In this document: piece by piece, positions 34,716-44,849 of the stretch
How the letters are laid out: every line of letters starts with the position of its first letter
How positions within the stretch are numbered: the stretch's first letter is position 1
Source of the DNA: Sipunculus nudus
Taxonomy: Eukaryota > Annelida > Sipuncula > Golfingiida > Sipunculidae
Direction of reading: 5' to 3'
Length of the DNA: 64,000 nt
Assembly (NCBI GenBank): GCA_026874595.1
Contig: CM049314.1
Span: 73,240,300-73,304,299, forward strand
Program-made: the position numbers and the translations under genes
The notes under the pieces: model-generated
What the model was told of the DNA's origin: nothing
The model's input: only the letters and a program-made list of their open reading frames with translations
Databases searched by the model: none

Positions 34716-36190
34716 AAACGAAGTTTTGTGGATACTATGTTTTTGACCGGGTTCCTCCGCCGTTGCTGCGTTCGTTTCCAGAGAGCTCCTCTGGGACTTG
34801 ATTTTATCAGCTTTCCAAGCTCATATCTCGGGAACCGTTTGACTGATCAGGAAATAAAATTTATACTAATGTAGCCCTTGGATAGCTCTATAACATACAC
34901 AAAAAATGGTGGCGCCACCTGTAACCATGTTTGCACAGTGTCCATCTGTTTATCTGCTTTTGGTTAAAATCACTCATATCTCTGCAGTGAATTTACTAAT
35001 TCACTGAAATTCGGCATGCGTATACATCCTGGATAGCTTTCTTGATTTTATGACAGGTGGCGCCACCTACATTCTCATTCACGCTGATGACTTCCAAGCT
35101 CATATTTCGGGAACCGTTTGACCGATCGGGCCAAAATTTTGCATGTATATATATCTAACATAGCTCTTTATCATACGCTAAACTGGTGGCGCCACCTGCA
35201 ACCATTTTTGCACAACGTCTGTCTGTTTGTCTGCTGTGCAATAATGTCACTCATATCTCGGCAGTGGTTTGACATATCTGCCTAAAATTTTGCAGTTTTA
35301 TACATCCTGGATAGCTTTCTTGATTTTATGACAGGTGGCACCACCTACATTCACGTTCACGCTGATGACATCCAAGCTCATATCTCGGGAACCGTTTGAC
35401 CGATCGGGCCAAAATTTTGCATGTGTATAGATCACACAAAACTGGTGGCACCACCTGCAACCATTTTTGCACAGCGTCTGTCTGTCTGCCGTGCAATAAA
35501 GTCACTCACATCTTGGCAGTGGTTTGACATATCTGCCTAAAATTTTGCAGTTTTATACATCCTGGATAGCTTTATGACAGGTGGCGCCACCTTTATTCTA
35601 GTTTATGCTGCAGACATCCAAGCTCATATCTCGGGAACCGTTTGAACGATTGGGCCAAAATTTTGCATGTGTATAGATCTCACATAGGTCTTTATCATAC
35701 ACAAAACTGGAGGGGCCACCTGCAACCATTTTTGCACATTTTGCACAGCGTCTGTCTGTTGGTCTGCCGTGGCCTAAAACCACTCATTTCTCTGTAGTGG
35801 TTTGACATAACTGCCTAAAATTTTGCAGGTTTATACATCCTGGATAGCTTTCTTGATTTTATGACAGGTGGCGCCACCTACATTCTAGTTAACGCTGCAC
35901 ACATCCAAGCTAATATCTCAGGAACCATTTGACCGATTGGGCCAAAATTGTGCTTGTGTTTAGATCTCACATAGGTCTTTATCATACACAAAACTACAAC
36001 CATTTTTGCACAGCGTCTGTCTGTTTGTCTGCCGTGGGCTAAAATCACTCATATCCATGTAGTGGTTTGACTTTTCTGCCTAAAATTTTGCATATGTATA
36101 CAACTTGGACTGCTTTCTGGATTTGTGGTAGGTTGCACAACCTGCATTCACATTTAGGCTGCAGACATCCATGCTAATATGCAACATACC
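34716..36190. repeat. Tandem array B, ~250-285 bp units
   Basis: Units contain atccaagctcatatctcgggaaccgtttgaccgatcgggccaaaattttgcatgtgtat at about 34815, 35093, 35371, 35618 and 35902 (degenerate at 36166). A first aactGGTGGCGCCACCtgcaaccatttttgcacagcgtctgtctg block follows, then a second gacaGGTGGCGCCACCtacattc block. Each unit thus has two palindromes. Confidence 0.9.
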
Positions 36191-36469
36191 TCACTCTGTT
36201 TCCCCTTGCCACTCAATCCATGCCTCACTTCACTCTGATTTTGGCAGATACACGTAGTCACTTGTCGGCTACCCGTATTCTAGTTTTTAAAGTTTACACA
36301 TTTTTTCTCTATTTTTCAGATATATAAATACAGACTAAATCTTGGCCTGTTGGTTAATCTGTTTGATGCTTCAGTTGAATGGGTATCTACCATTCTGATG
36401 ATAAAATTTCCTTTTGTGAATCTCTTCGAGTCAGCTGAGCGTCATGACCCATGGGTCACTTGTTTTTAT

Positions 36470-37430
36470 TTTGTAACACTTTGCTATTTTGATAAAGCTG
36501 TTACGTTTCGAATTCACAAATATAACCTTTGAAAAAAATCCTTGAATGACTCTCATATAAACTGCATGATCATAGAGATAAAATTGGGTATACATGAGGA
36601 ACACATTTTTACCTTTCTCATGTGAAGAACATTGCCTGCACACAAGCTGAACACACTTGAATGTATGCTTACTGCCAAAAATAACACGAAAATTATAATA
36701 TTAATTAATTATAATTAATTCAGTGTTTCCACAAAAAATGACTATGCAAGCAACTTTGGCCAAGATATGAATGAATGTGAACAAAATTAGGTAAAAATGC
36801 CTAACTTAAAATAAAATTGCATCCACAAAGACAATTTAACGGTCTCAGGAGAGTGATTACATGTGTTGCGCATTTCATTTAAAATACAGAAGACTTCTTG
36901 GGATTATTTCAATAACTGAACAAGCCATACAGATATTTTGATATGGAGTTTGAGTTTTAACATTTTATTTCAAGGCATATATTAACATATATTTTTTAAT
37001 GTATTTTTACTTTGATCAATTTTAAATTTACCGTATATTTTTCACATTCCATAAAGAATTATTTTTTTTCTATATAATGTAGATCAAACATTTAAATAAA
37101 ATGTTTTACAACATTTGTTTATAACTGCAGACATGTAAATGAAATGTTTGTACACTTTTTTTATTGTAATTTATAATATTCCAACAGCTTCCCTTTTGTC
37201 CATTTGACTTACAAGGTGCTTCACTCTTCTTCTTTCACATAGCTCACAGAATTTAAGCCACCGTAACTTAATTAGGGTCTCAAATAAGATGTTTCAGGGA
37301 CTTCCATGTATCTTAATTCAATTAGACGTGTCTAGGTCCAACTGAATCAAAGTGTGCAAATCTGACTTATAGGTTGCTCAAATCATGGGTTTTTTTTACA
37401 TATCTTGCAAAATATTGATCAGAATGAACT
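36470..37430. other. AT-rich region, no gene seen
   Basis: Contains only short chance frames; nothing recognised up to the start of the next repeat array. Confidence 0.5.
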
Positions 37431-37439
37431 TATATACAT

Positions 37440-38670
37440 TATCAAAGGAAACAATACAGGGCAATTCTTTTTATTAACAAAGATCTTCAGATCAAACGGT
37501 AAAGATTTGTGCTCTATCTAACTGCTCTATCTGGGTTCTCAAAATTATTTATTTTGCTTTTAACTCACATAATATAGGTAATCATGACATAATCTCAGAG
37601 ACTAAAGGAGATTTTCCCATGACCTCCTTGATTTTGAGTTAGAAAGTTCTAGGTCCAACCGTTATGATTTGTGTTCATGTGACTTTCACAGTGAATTTTT
37701 TATCAAATATCTCACAGAATATACGTAAAACTGAACCTAATTTCAAGATTCAAAGGAGACTTACCAAGGACTTCCCTGGATTTCACATTAGACGGTCCGA
37801 TATATAAAAGTTTTGTTCAATGTCTGTCTAGCTAGGTGGTAAAAGCAGGATTTGGGCTAGTAGCTCACAAACAATGGTCACTATGACCTAATTTCAGGTT
37901 ACCAATGGAATTAAAAAATATTTCCCTGGCTGATACGTTAGAGGATTTTTGGCCAATAGATAAAATCTTGGTGCTCAAAAGCATATCTTTTGAGCATCGA
38001 AGAATATAGGTCACTTTGACTTCATTTTTTCAGATTATAGGTCATAATGACCTATTTTTTTCTTAACCACTCTGGATGTTATGTAAGAGATTTTAGAGCT
38101 AACAGATACAATATGTCCCCAATCTGACCGCCTGTGTGCTGATAATAAGGGTTTTGGTCAGTAGCTTGCATCATATAGGTCACCATGACCTAGTTATGAG
38201 TTCTAAGTAGATTTTCCCAGAAACTCTTTGGATGTTGTGTTTGAAGATTGTATGATTAACGGGTACAATTTTTGCCTAATCTGACTGCTCAACTGCTGAA
38301 AATCATGGTTTTGGCTCGTCACTCGCAGAATACGAGTAACAATGACCTAATATCAAGTTTTCAGAGAGATTCACCCCGAAACTCCTTGAAAATTTTAATA
38401 AAAATTTCTAGACCAACTGGATACAATTCGTACCCTTTCTGACTGTCTGAGTGCAGAAAATCATGTTTTTGGCCCGTAGCACCATGGCCTTCTTTCCCGT
38501 TTCCAAGGACACTAGCACTGGACATCCATGGTTGTTATGTTAGGAGATTTTAGGGATCAAGTATACAATATGTGGCCATCTAACAGGGTTCTCAATTCAT
38601 TATTTTTCCCCTATAATTTACAGAAAATAGATCACCATGACCTAGTTTCTAGTTTCTAAGGTATGGTTGA
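37440..38670. repeat. Tandem array with nuclear-receptor-like palindromes, ~150-bp units
   Basis: The loose unit is ataggtca(cca)tgacctaatttcag, then aaaggagattttccca(g)gacttcc(c)t, then ttagaagattctagg(t)ccaac(g)gatacaa, then tgtgc..aatctgactg, then aaaatcatggttttggcc(c)gtagctca. About eight units lie between 37440 and 38670. Perfect AGGTCAnnnTGACCT inverted repeats occur at 38039-38053 and 38177-38191. One-mismatch copies occur at 37875-37889 and 38629-38643, with weaker ones at 38008-38022 and 37576. A solitary unit sits at 13440-13760. Confidence 0.85.
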
Positions 38671-40690
38671 TTTTGTTAATACTTTATCAAATCAAATATT
38701 AAAAGACCACTGTGCTTCTTGTGTGTTTAAATTTATTAAACCAAACTGCATGACAACAAATTTGCCAACACTGATGAGGATTTTGATACTTCTTTGTATA
38801 CTTTAAATTAACTGAAATATGCTCATAATGTTTGCTTGAACACATAGCCAAATGTATGAAATGTCTTATTATGATTTGTGTAGTATAGGTAGTAATGTGA
38901 GTACAGCAAAGGTTAAGCCTGTTTTGTTTGCAGTTCATTGTGTTCAAAATTAAATTAGGTGGTCCCAGGGCAAAGCTAGTCAAATAAATGTACATTTTCA
39001 GCCTTCATGTAGGTACAAAGCCATTTTAGATCAATATGGTAGACACCACTTTTTATGATATTCACCTGGTGACTAATCATACACATACACAGGCAAGAAG
39101 AGTTGGACATGAGATTAAACAAAATAACTTTATTTAATGGTAATTTTATTGTACATATTCAGAAAAGTAAAATTAATTAGTATACAAGACAATTAGATAT
39201 TCTAGAGAACAAGTTCTATAGTATGGTATGGTCACACACACACACAAACACATATAAACATACCAGTTGTTTTTAATTAATATACAATATACATGGAAAT
39301 TCATATCACTGAATGAGATATACATCACACTAAAAAATATAAGGGAATGCTTAACAAAAGAGTAAGTTTTTATACAAACCTGAAATTGTGAAAGGGTTTA
39401 CTGGACATATGAACATATTGACAGTGGATTACATCACTGAATAAAGAAAATTTTCTTTGTTCCGATGCTCCTGGGGCACTCCCAGGCAAACCCATTTTTT
39501 ATGTATAAGGTTTTTAATTTCTGCCGATCTGTGAAAACTGATATTAGCCGAAATGGGCATGTATGTATATACCATGTATAGAAAGCTTTCTCTGTGAATA
39601 TTTTCATACATGATATGCAACACTTTCTAGTTTAGTATAAAACACTTTAGTCTAAAGATTGAAATGATTTGCCATAAGCAAATTTTTATTGCCCCTGACA
39701 TCATTGTTCAATGTCACAAATAAAAAATGGACATTAATTTAAGAGAATAACTTTCGGTACTCGGTAATGTCATCAGTTCAAACTCCCTCAAATAAAGATG
39801 ATTTACGCTGATATGTTTGCTGCAAGCGCGACAATGTAGATTCTGTTTTCATGCAAAATCCATATCGAAACACGGGGACTTTTTTTCTGGAAAGAAAGTT
39901 ACAAACACATTGTGTATTCATTGAACAAAAACTTCATTAATTGCATGAACAATCTTAAAATGAATAACAACAATCTTTTATATCAGATGACTTTTCTAAA
40001 TATTCACTAATAAAAATAAAAAAAAAAAGTGTGACGATAACATCAAATTAAAATCAAAAATATACTTTAACAATTTTTCTTTCAGTCAAAAATATAGGTA
40101 AACCATAAATAATAATAATAATATGTGGAAAGAAGTGATGTTCTAGATAACTCAGTAATGGGTCTTCCCTCATGAATAATTTCTGCTTGAAAATTTTAAC
40201 TATTTACCAGAAAATATAATAATCCATCATAACAAAATTTTCACATATTTAAATGGAACTAGAAATAAAGTATAAAAATATAATATTATAATAATTTCAG
40301 TATATGGTAGAAGGGCACAGGTGGAACTGGAGCACTGAAGTACAGCACCCAAACTGAAGATGTGATTATAAGAGCAGTCATTCATGCTAATTGCTGTTCA
40401 AAACAGGGGTCTTTTCCTAAATTGTAACCATTTTTGGACATCCCTGCGGTGTCATTTTGTTTATCTGAACTCCCAGTCGTGTCAGCTGTGACTGCCCGTG
40501 CTGTTATCACACGTGACTTCCACAAATTAGGTGAACAGCTGATAAAGCGGTCATCTGAAGTAATACCACGTGGGGCCGCCAGGGGTCGGGGTCATCCGTA
40601 ACTAGGCCTCATTATGCAACTGGATTTGTTCTAAGGGAATTTGTATGTGTACGTGCTCCGGATTTTATCACACTGACATATATAAGCTAA
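38671..40690. other. AT-rich region, no gene seen
   Basis: Holds a (CA)n tract near 39235-39247 and several short frames (38699, 39429) with no recognisable domain. Confidence 0.5.
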
Positions 40691-41590
40691 CAAGTTCATC
40701 AAATTAAAATCTGTTATTACAAACATTACCGTGAGCGTCCTTGTATGCAATTTTACCTGGGTTCAAGGCCTGGGGTAATATCAACACAGATGCACAGCGT
40801 GAACCTTAACCAGGAGTGTATAATGTATCTTTGTTGAAACCTTATACAAACTATACTGATTTCCTTTAATTTGTTTAAGGTGTGTAAATGTATTCAATAT
40901 ATTTGCAAAAGATATGGTGAGGGAAGCTTCATTATGGCATTTGCTTTGAAACAGAAATTATGAAATTGTCAATGTTAGACTAATTCATTTTTTGGTATGA
41001 CCCGAATTTTCAAATCATCAACAAAATAATATAAACAAAATCATATAAAGTTTATATTCATAGTTTTGTAGGTTAAATATGTTGAAACTAGCATAGCATT
41101 TACATTTTACATTTGTCAAATCACAACAACGTAAAAAGCTGCGATTTAAATCTTTTGAATTTAATTTGAAAAGTGGGATAATTTCAAACATATTATGTTC
41201 CTCAATTATTACACTTAATCTGTCTGATTTTTTATTAAAGTAATACAAACCTGGCATGATTGATCTACATAGATTATCAATGAGCCTTATCTATGTACTC
41301 TTGAGTTGTAAAATAAGAAAAAGAAAATTTACATTTTATATGCATTTTATTCAAATTCTCCGATTGGCCTTTTATGTCAACATTTTCTATTTAAAAATGT
41401 ATTTATTGCCTTCTTAACATTCATGAGCTTTAGAGATCTGAATAATTCAAATTGTAAAAGCCAATTAAGTATATTTTGGTTTTGAAAATATTATCAATTT
41501 ATAATTTAAACATCCATACACATGTGTCCGCTGTGTCACACAACACGCCATTACTGACGGGGGGGGGGGGGGGGGGAGTGTAAACAAAAG
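40690..41590. repeat. Dispersed family F, longest copy
   Basis: The head (40705-40935) matches 15365-15600, the middle (41030-41340) matches 24470-24845, and the tail (41360-41590, with G run 41561-41577 and agtgtaaacaaa) matches 30720-30965. This copy therefore links three partial copies into one family of roughly 0.9 kb. No coding capacity. Confidence 0.75.
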
Positions 41591-41639
41591 CTAAGACTTA
41601 AAAAGTATTACTCTGATATCTTTTCAAACTATCTAATGG

Positions 41640-41910
41640 TCAAATATTATTCTGTCGCCTGCTTTGATCAAGAGTACACCATTTTGTCCATTTATTATTC
41701 TGCTCAGATTCTTAATAGATAGACTTTGATTCCTGTCGAATATTTTGAACACATGGACAAGACAAGTAAACATGCTCAACAGTCTCAGTCTCCAATTGAC
41801 AAAATAATACATAGATTATTATCTATTATTCCCCACTCGTTTAACAACTAATTCTAAGCTGAGATGTTGTGCAATATTTTAAACTAAAAACATGGGGTTT
41901 TAGTATTTAG
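41640..41910 (-). pseudogene. LINE ORF2 zinc-finger remnant
   Basis: One minus-strand frame reads LLNEWGIIDNN followed by CYFCQLETETVEHVYLSC and PCVQNI. That is the n..L...gi..s..C.fC...ET..Hlf..Cp..q block seen C-terminal to LINE RTs. Stops interrupt it upstream. It is related in type, not identical, to the finger at 18400-19083. Confidence 0.7.
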
Positions 41911-42110
41911 ACTGACTCTGAATGCTAGCTGAAAGACTTTCTGCCAATCATTTTTTATTTGAATGACATCACAAAAAATCTAGAAAATATTGGAACAATA
42001 TATTTACATGTAGCATTTCTACTGAGCTTACAAATATTTCATAAATCCTCTTTGAATAACAGGAATTCAGACCTAGTACTTTAACATAATCGAATACACA
42101 ACAGTTATAC

Positions 42111-42225
42111 CTGGAATTTCTTCAGTTAAGTTCATTCTTTCTGAATATAGATACAAACTTGAACTTTTTATTATTCGAATGATTATCCTAGTATTATTTT
42201 TCAGGTCACGCATTTGTTCTCTATC
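42111..42225 (-). CDS. Third exon of the candidate secreted-protein gene
   Basis: Acceptor CCTAAGCCTTCAG|GA and donor ATTCCAG|GTATAA. It is 115 nt, phase 0 to 1, encoding a charged/hydrophobic amphipathic segment with sequon NNT. Confidence 0.4.
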
Positions 42226-43722
42226 CTGAAGGCTTAGGGTAAAATATATAGACAGATATGTGATATCAATCATACAATATAAAACATAAAAAAAGAAATG
42301 TGATTAATTTGTTGTAAACATGGCAACTGGCATTTTACACGCATCCATGTAAAAGTAACCTGCACCCCAAATTGTTCAAAGTTGAACCCCATTTTTCTTA
42401 ACAGCTAACCTTTCTTCTTACCTGTGAAACAGAACTATCAGCTGAAGTTTTGGCCAAGCTCAAAGAACTGCATAATCCTTGGATAATACACAATAATTTG
42501 CATTTAGCATTATTTGAACAGTATATTATTATCATTTTTATTATTATTATTATTATTTCAATATATTTATACAAGTTGACTTGTTGAGAAATCATTCTGT
42601 TCTTCCACTAGGCCCTGTGCATATTATACACAAAAAAATACATTTTAATAAAATACATAGGATCATATAAAGACATATATGCACATATATAATTTGTCAG
42701 ACTTGATATGATACATGTAATATAATCATGCGTATTCTGAACATATGAAATAAAGCATAAAACATTGCATACCCTGCGAATCCTGCGAATGAAGGAACAG
42801 GTGTTTTTAAGTTACTATGCTAGTGATTAGGTAACAATAAACCATAAAATGACCAAAGATAAAATCTTAAACACTTTAAAGTATGAAGTAAAAGACTCAA
42901 CAGCCTGAGAATCCTGGTTTAAATATGATTAATCGTAAGTTTTCCCTGTTAAATGCCAAAACAAATTAACCCTCACATCTTATTCTAAGGAATGCATGCC
43001 TCCACCATGTGGGGTTCCCAATATTTTACTTATTCGTCTAATATTTTGGTGAATATTCCTTGATGACGTTCCTAAACGCGGATCATATTCCGGATCCTCA
43101 CTAAAATATAACCGATTGTTCATTGCCCAATTTGAGATATGCCCAGAAAATTTCATGAGATTCCGTTTATGATTGCGTGAATGATGTTGTGAACAACCGC
43201 ACAAACATACACACACAAACAGGGAAGAGCACATATCCTCCTAGCGAAGGCATTCATGGACCACCTTGCTCCGTGTCGTGGCCAGCACAATGTTCATCTC
43301 CAAGGCCAACGTCAATTGACCAAACTGAACGTGAAAAGGCCACCAATCTATGTCTGTCGTGTCGAGGACACTAAAAAGCAAATATTCATTCACAGCAGTT
43401 ACAAGTGTTTAACGACAGAACTTAAGTCTCTTCTCAGCCGAGTCAGTCAATAACTTACCGTGGTACCTATAATCAAACCATACATAATAAATAAAACTAC
43501 ATCTGTTTTCATTAATATTTCAATACACTACGATATCTGCGAGGATAAATGTTTCCTTGATGGGGACATTCAACAAGTGGAATAATAAAGAGACAAAAAT
43601 CATAGAAACCATGAAAGTTGTTATAAATAAATAAATATTAGTTATTTCACATTTATTTTCTAGTCACGGCCTAAGTATAACTAAAATAAGAATGCTTACG
43701 TACCTGTTGCATATAGATACAT
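42111..43722 (-). CDS. Candidate multi-exon gene: small secreted, helical protein (partial)
   Basis: Three minus-strand exons have canonical borders and matching phase: 43748-43704 (start ATG at 43720-43722), 42477-42422 and 42225-42111. Phases are 1, then 1 to 0, then 0 to 1, so the frame is continuous. The reading starts MYLYATGLCSSLSLA, which looks like a short signal peptide with a plausible cleavage after SLA. It then gives KTSADSSVSQ and a long amphipathic stretch (DREQMRDLKNNTRIIIRIIK...), with one sequon (NNT), ending NLTEEIP at the donor. The 3' exons were not found; a LINE remnant occupies the next 450 bp. A signal peptide plus amphipathic helices could suit a cytokine- or hormone-like protein, but that is speculation; no family was recognised. 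Confidence 0.35.
42422..42477 (-). CDS. Second exon of the candidate secreted-protein gene
   Basis: A weak acceptor, ATCCAAG|GA (an alternative lies 10 nt later at GCAG|TT but breaks phase), and a very strong donor, TTCACAG|GTAAGA. It is 56 nt, with 18 whole codons LCSSLSLAKTSADSSVSQ. Confidence 0.4.
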
Positions 43723-43748
43723 TAACGTGTAAGCTTCACTGTAACATT
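43704..43748 (-). CDS. First exon of the candidate secreted-protein gene
   Basis: Acceptor-like TTTCTTCATTAG|AA and strong donor CAACAG|GTACGT. It is 45 nt, open only in phase 1, which would read CYSEAYTLMYLYAT. If the ATG at 43720-43722 is the start, the first part is 5' UTR. If the exon is internal, coding begins further upstream. Confidence 0.4.
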
Positions 43749-44042
43749 CTAATGAAGAAACAAAAATAATATCACTATACTATATGTTTATTTATATATG
43801 ATACAAAAAATAGGTCACTTTATGTGGAGGATAGTAACATAATACTATATCAATGGCTTGTCTACCGTAAATGTTTTGTACAGGGGGTTAATGCATCATT
43901 TATTTTTTATATAAGGGCAAAGTGACAATGCAGTTTTTCCCCATTTTAATGAAAAGATCATTCTCTTTGTGCTTGTGTCAGGTGCACCTTTTACTTGCTG
44001 CCAACTGCTGTTGATTTACGATGCTGTTACATGTTTCTTTTG

Positions 44043-44470
44043 AACCCCCCCCCCCCCCCCCCGAACACACTAAACCCAAAAACTCAGTATAGCTGAAAGA
44101 TTATTATTTACGGTAGTGCCACCTGTTGTTCATGTTTTAAACAATTTATGGAAAAATATTATCAAAGGATTTTATTTATTCGGCGTTTGAATCCCCCCCC
44201 CCACACACACACACAAACACACAGACACACACACCCCGACCACATTAAACCCACAACTCAGTATTACTGAAAGATTATTATTTACGGTGGTACTAACTGT
44301 TGTTCTTGTTTTAATCAATTTATGGTATAATATAATCAAAGGACTGAATTTATTCTGCGTTTGAATAACCTCTCCCCCCCCCCCCCAGTATTACTGAAAG
44401 ATTATTCTTTACGGTGGTGCCGTTTAGTTTTAATTTTTGAAACAATTTGCGGAAAACACTTATTCAACTT
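44043..44470. repeat. Three tandem units joined by poly-C tracts
   Basis: Units contain aactcagtattactgaaagattattatttacggtggt(g)cca, cctgttgttc, tgttttaaacaatttatgg and atcaaagga..ttatttattc(g/t)gcgtttgaat. They are separated by C runs at about 44046-44062, 44194-44203 and 44373-44387; (CA)n follows the second. A fourth, diverged relative is at 46205-46275. Confidence 0.85.
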
Positions 44471-44733
44471 AACCTTATTTATTTTGATTAATACTGCCGC
44501 CATGTAATGCATTCACACTAGCAATTGCAACAAGTGAAATTAATTATTTAAATGATAAATATTCTAAATGATATTAATTATTTTGATAACATTAATTTAT
44601 TGCTTATTTATTTTCATAAATATTCCCTGCAAACAGCCTTAATATTACTTCAATTTGAATAATTTAATATTCTTTTGTAACTGATGCATTAATCAATTAA
44701 AAATAAATCAATTCTTTAGCTTCACTCTAACTT

Positions 44734-44848
44734 TCTAGTGTGGGAACAAAAGTAATATCGATTTGTTATATATAATAATATTTTTTTACCTGATGCATAA
44801 ATCAATTAAAAATACGGTAAATCAATTCGTAAGCTTCACCTGAACTTT
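44734..44848 (-). pseudogene. Two decayed relatives of the 43704-43748 exon
   Basis: Minus-strand copies begin after AG at 44848 (CCAG|AAAGTTCAGGTGAAGCTTAC) and at 44734 (ACTAG|AAAGTTAGAGTGAAGCT). They resemble AATGTTACAGTGAAGCTTAC of the 43.7-kb exon. In the same phase the first reads SSGEAYELIYRIFN then a stop, and still has a CATCAG|GTAAAA donor at 44790; the second has an immediate TAG. Confidence 0.45.
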
Positions 44849-44849
44849 C

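Larger units (their letters stand above)
32706..36458. mobile_element. Inverted-repeat-bounded unit carrying two tandem arrays
   Basis: GCTCAGCTGACT at 32707-32718 is matched in inverted orientation by AGTCAGCTGAGC at 36429-36440. The left end is itself a hairpin: AGCTCAGCTGAC (32706-32717), loop TGAAA, GTCATCTGAGCT (32723-32734), 11 of 12 pairing. The right end has a perfect 14-bp palindrome TGACCCATGGGTCA (36445-36458). Between them are array A (six ~310-340 bp units) and array B (about five ~250-285 bp units). The A-type linker cttttttctctatttt(t)cagat reappears at 36297-36325 near the right end, suggesting B expanded inside A. No transposase is encoded. The superfamily is unknown; non-autonomous Helitron/Helentron-like or foldback elements with tandem cores are the closest concept (inference). 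Confidence 0.65.

Noticed and set aside
42060-42078. Further exon directly below 42111 in the candidate secreted-protein gene
   Set aside because: A TACTAG acceptor in the right phase exists, but the intron would be only about 33 nt and the frame is unconvincing.
42980-43234. 84-codon minus-strand frame at 43 kb
   Set aside because: No recognised domain; it overlaps other frames and lies between exons of the candidate gene with no matching splice phase.
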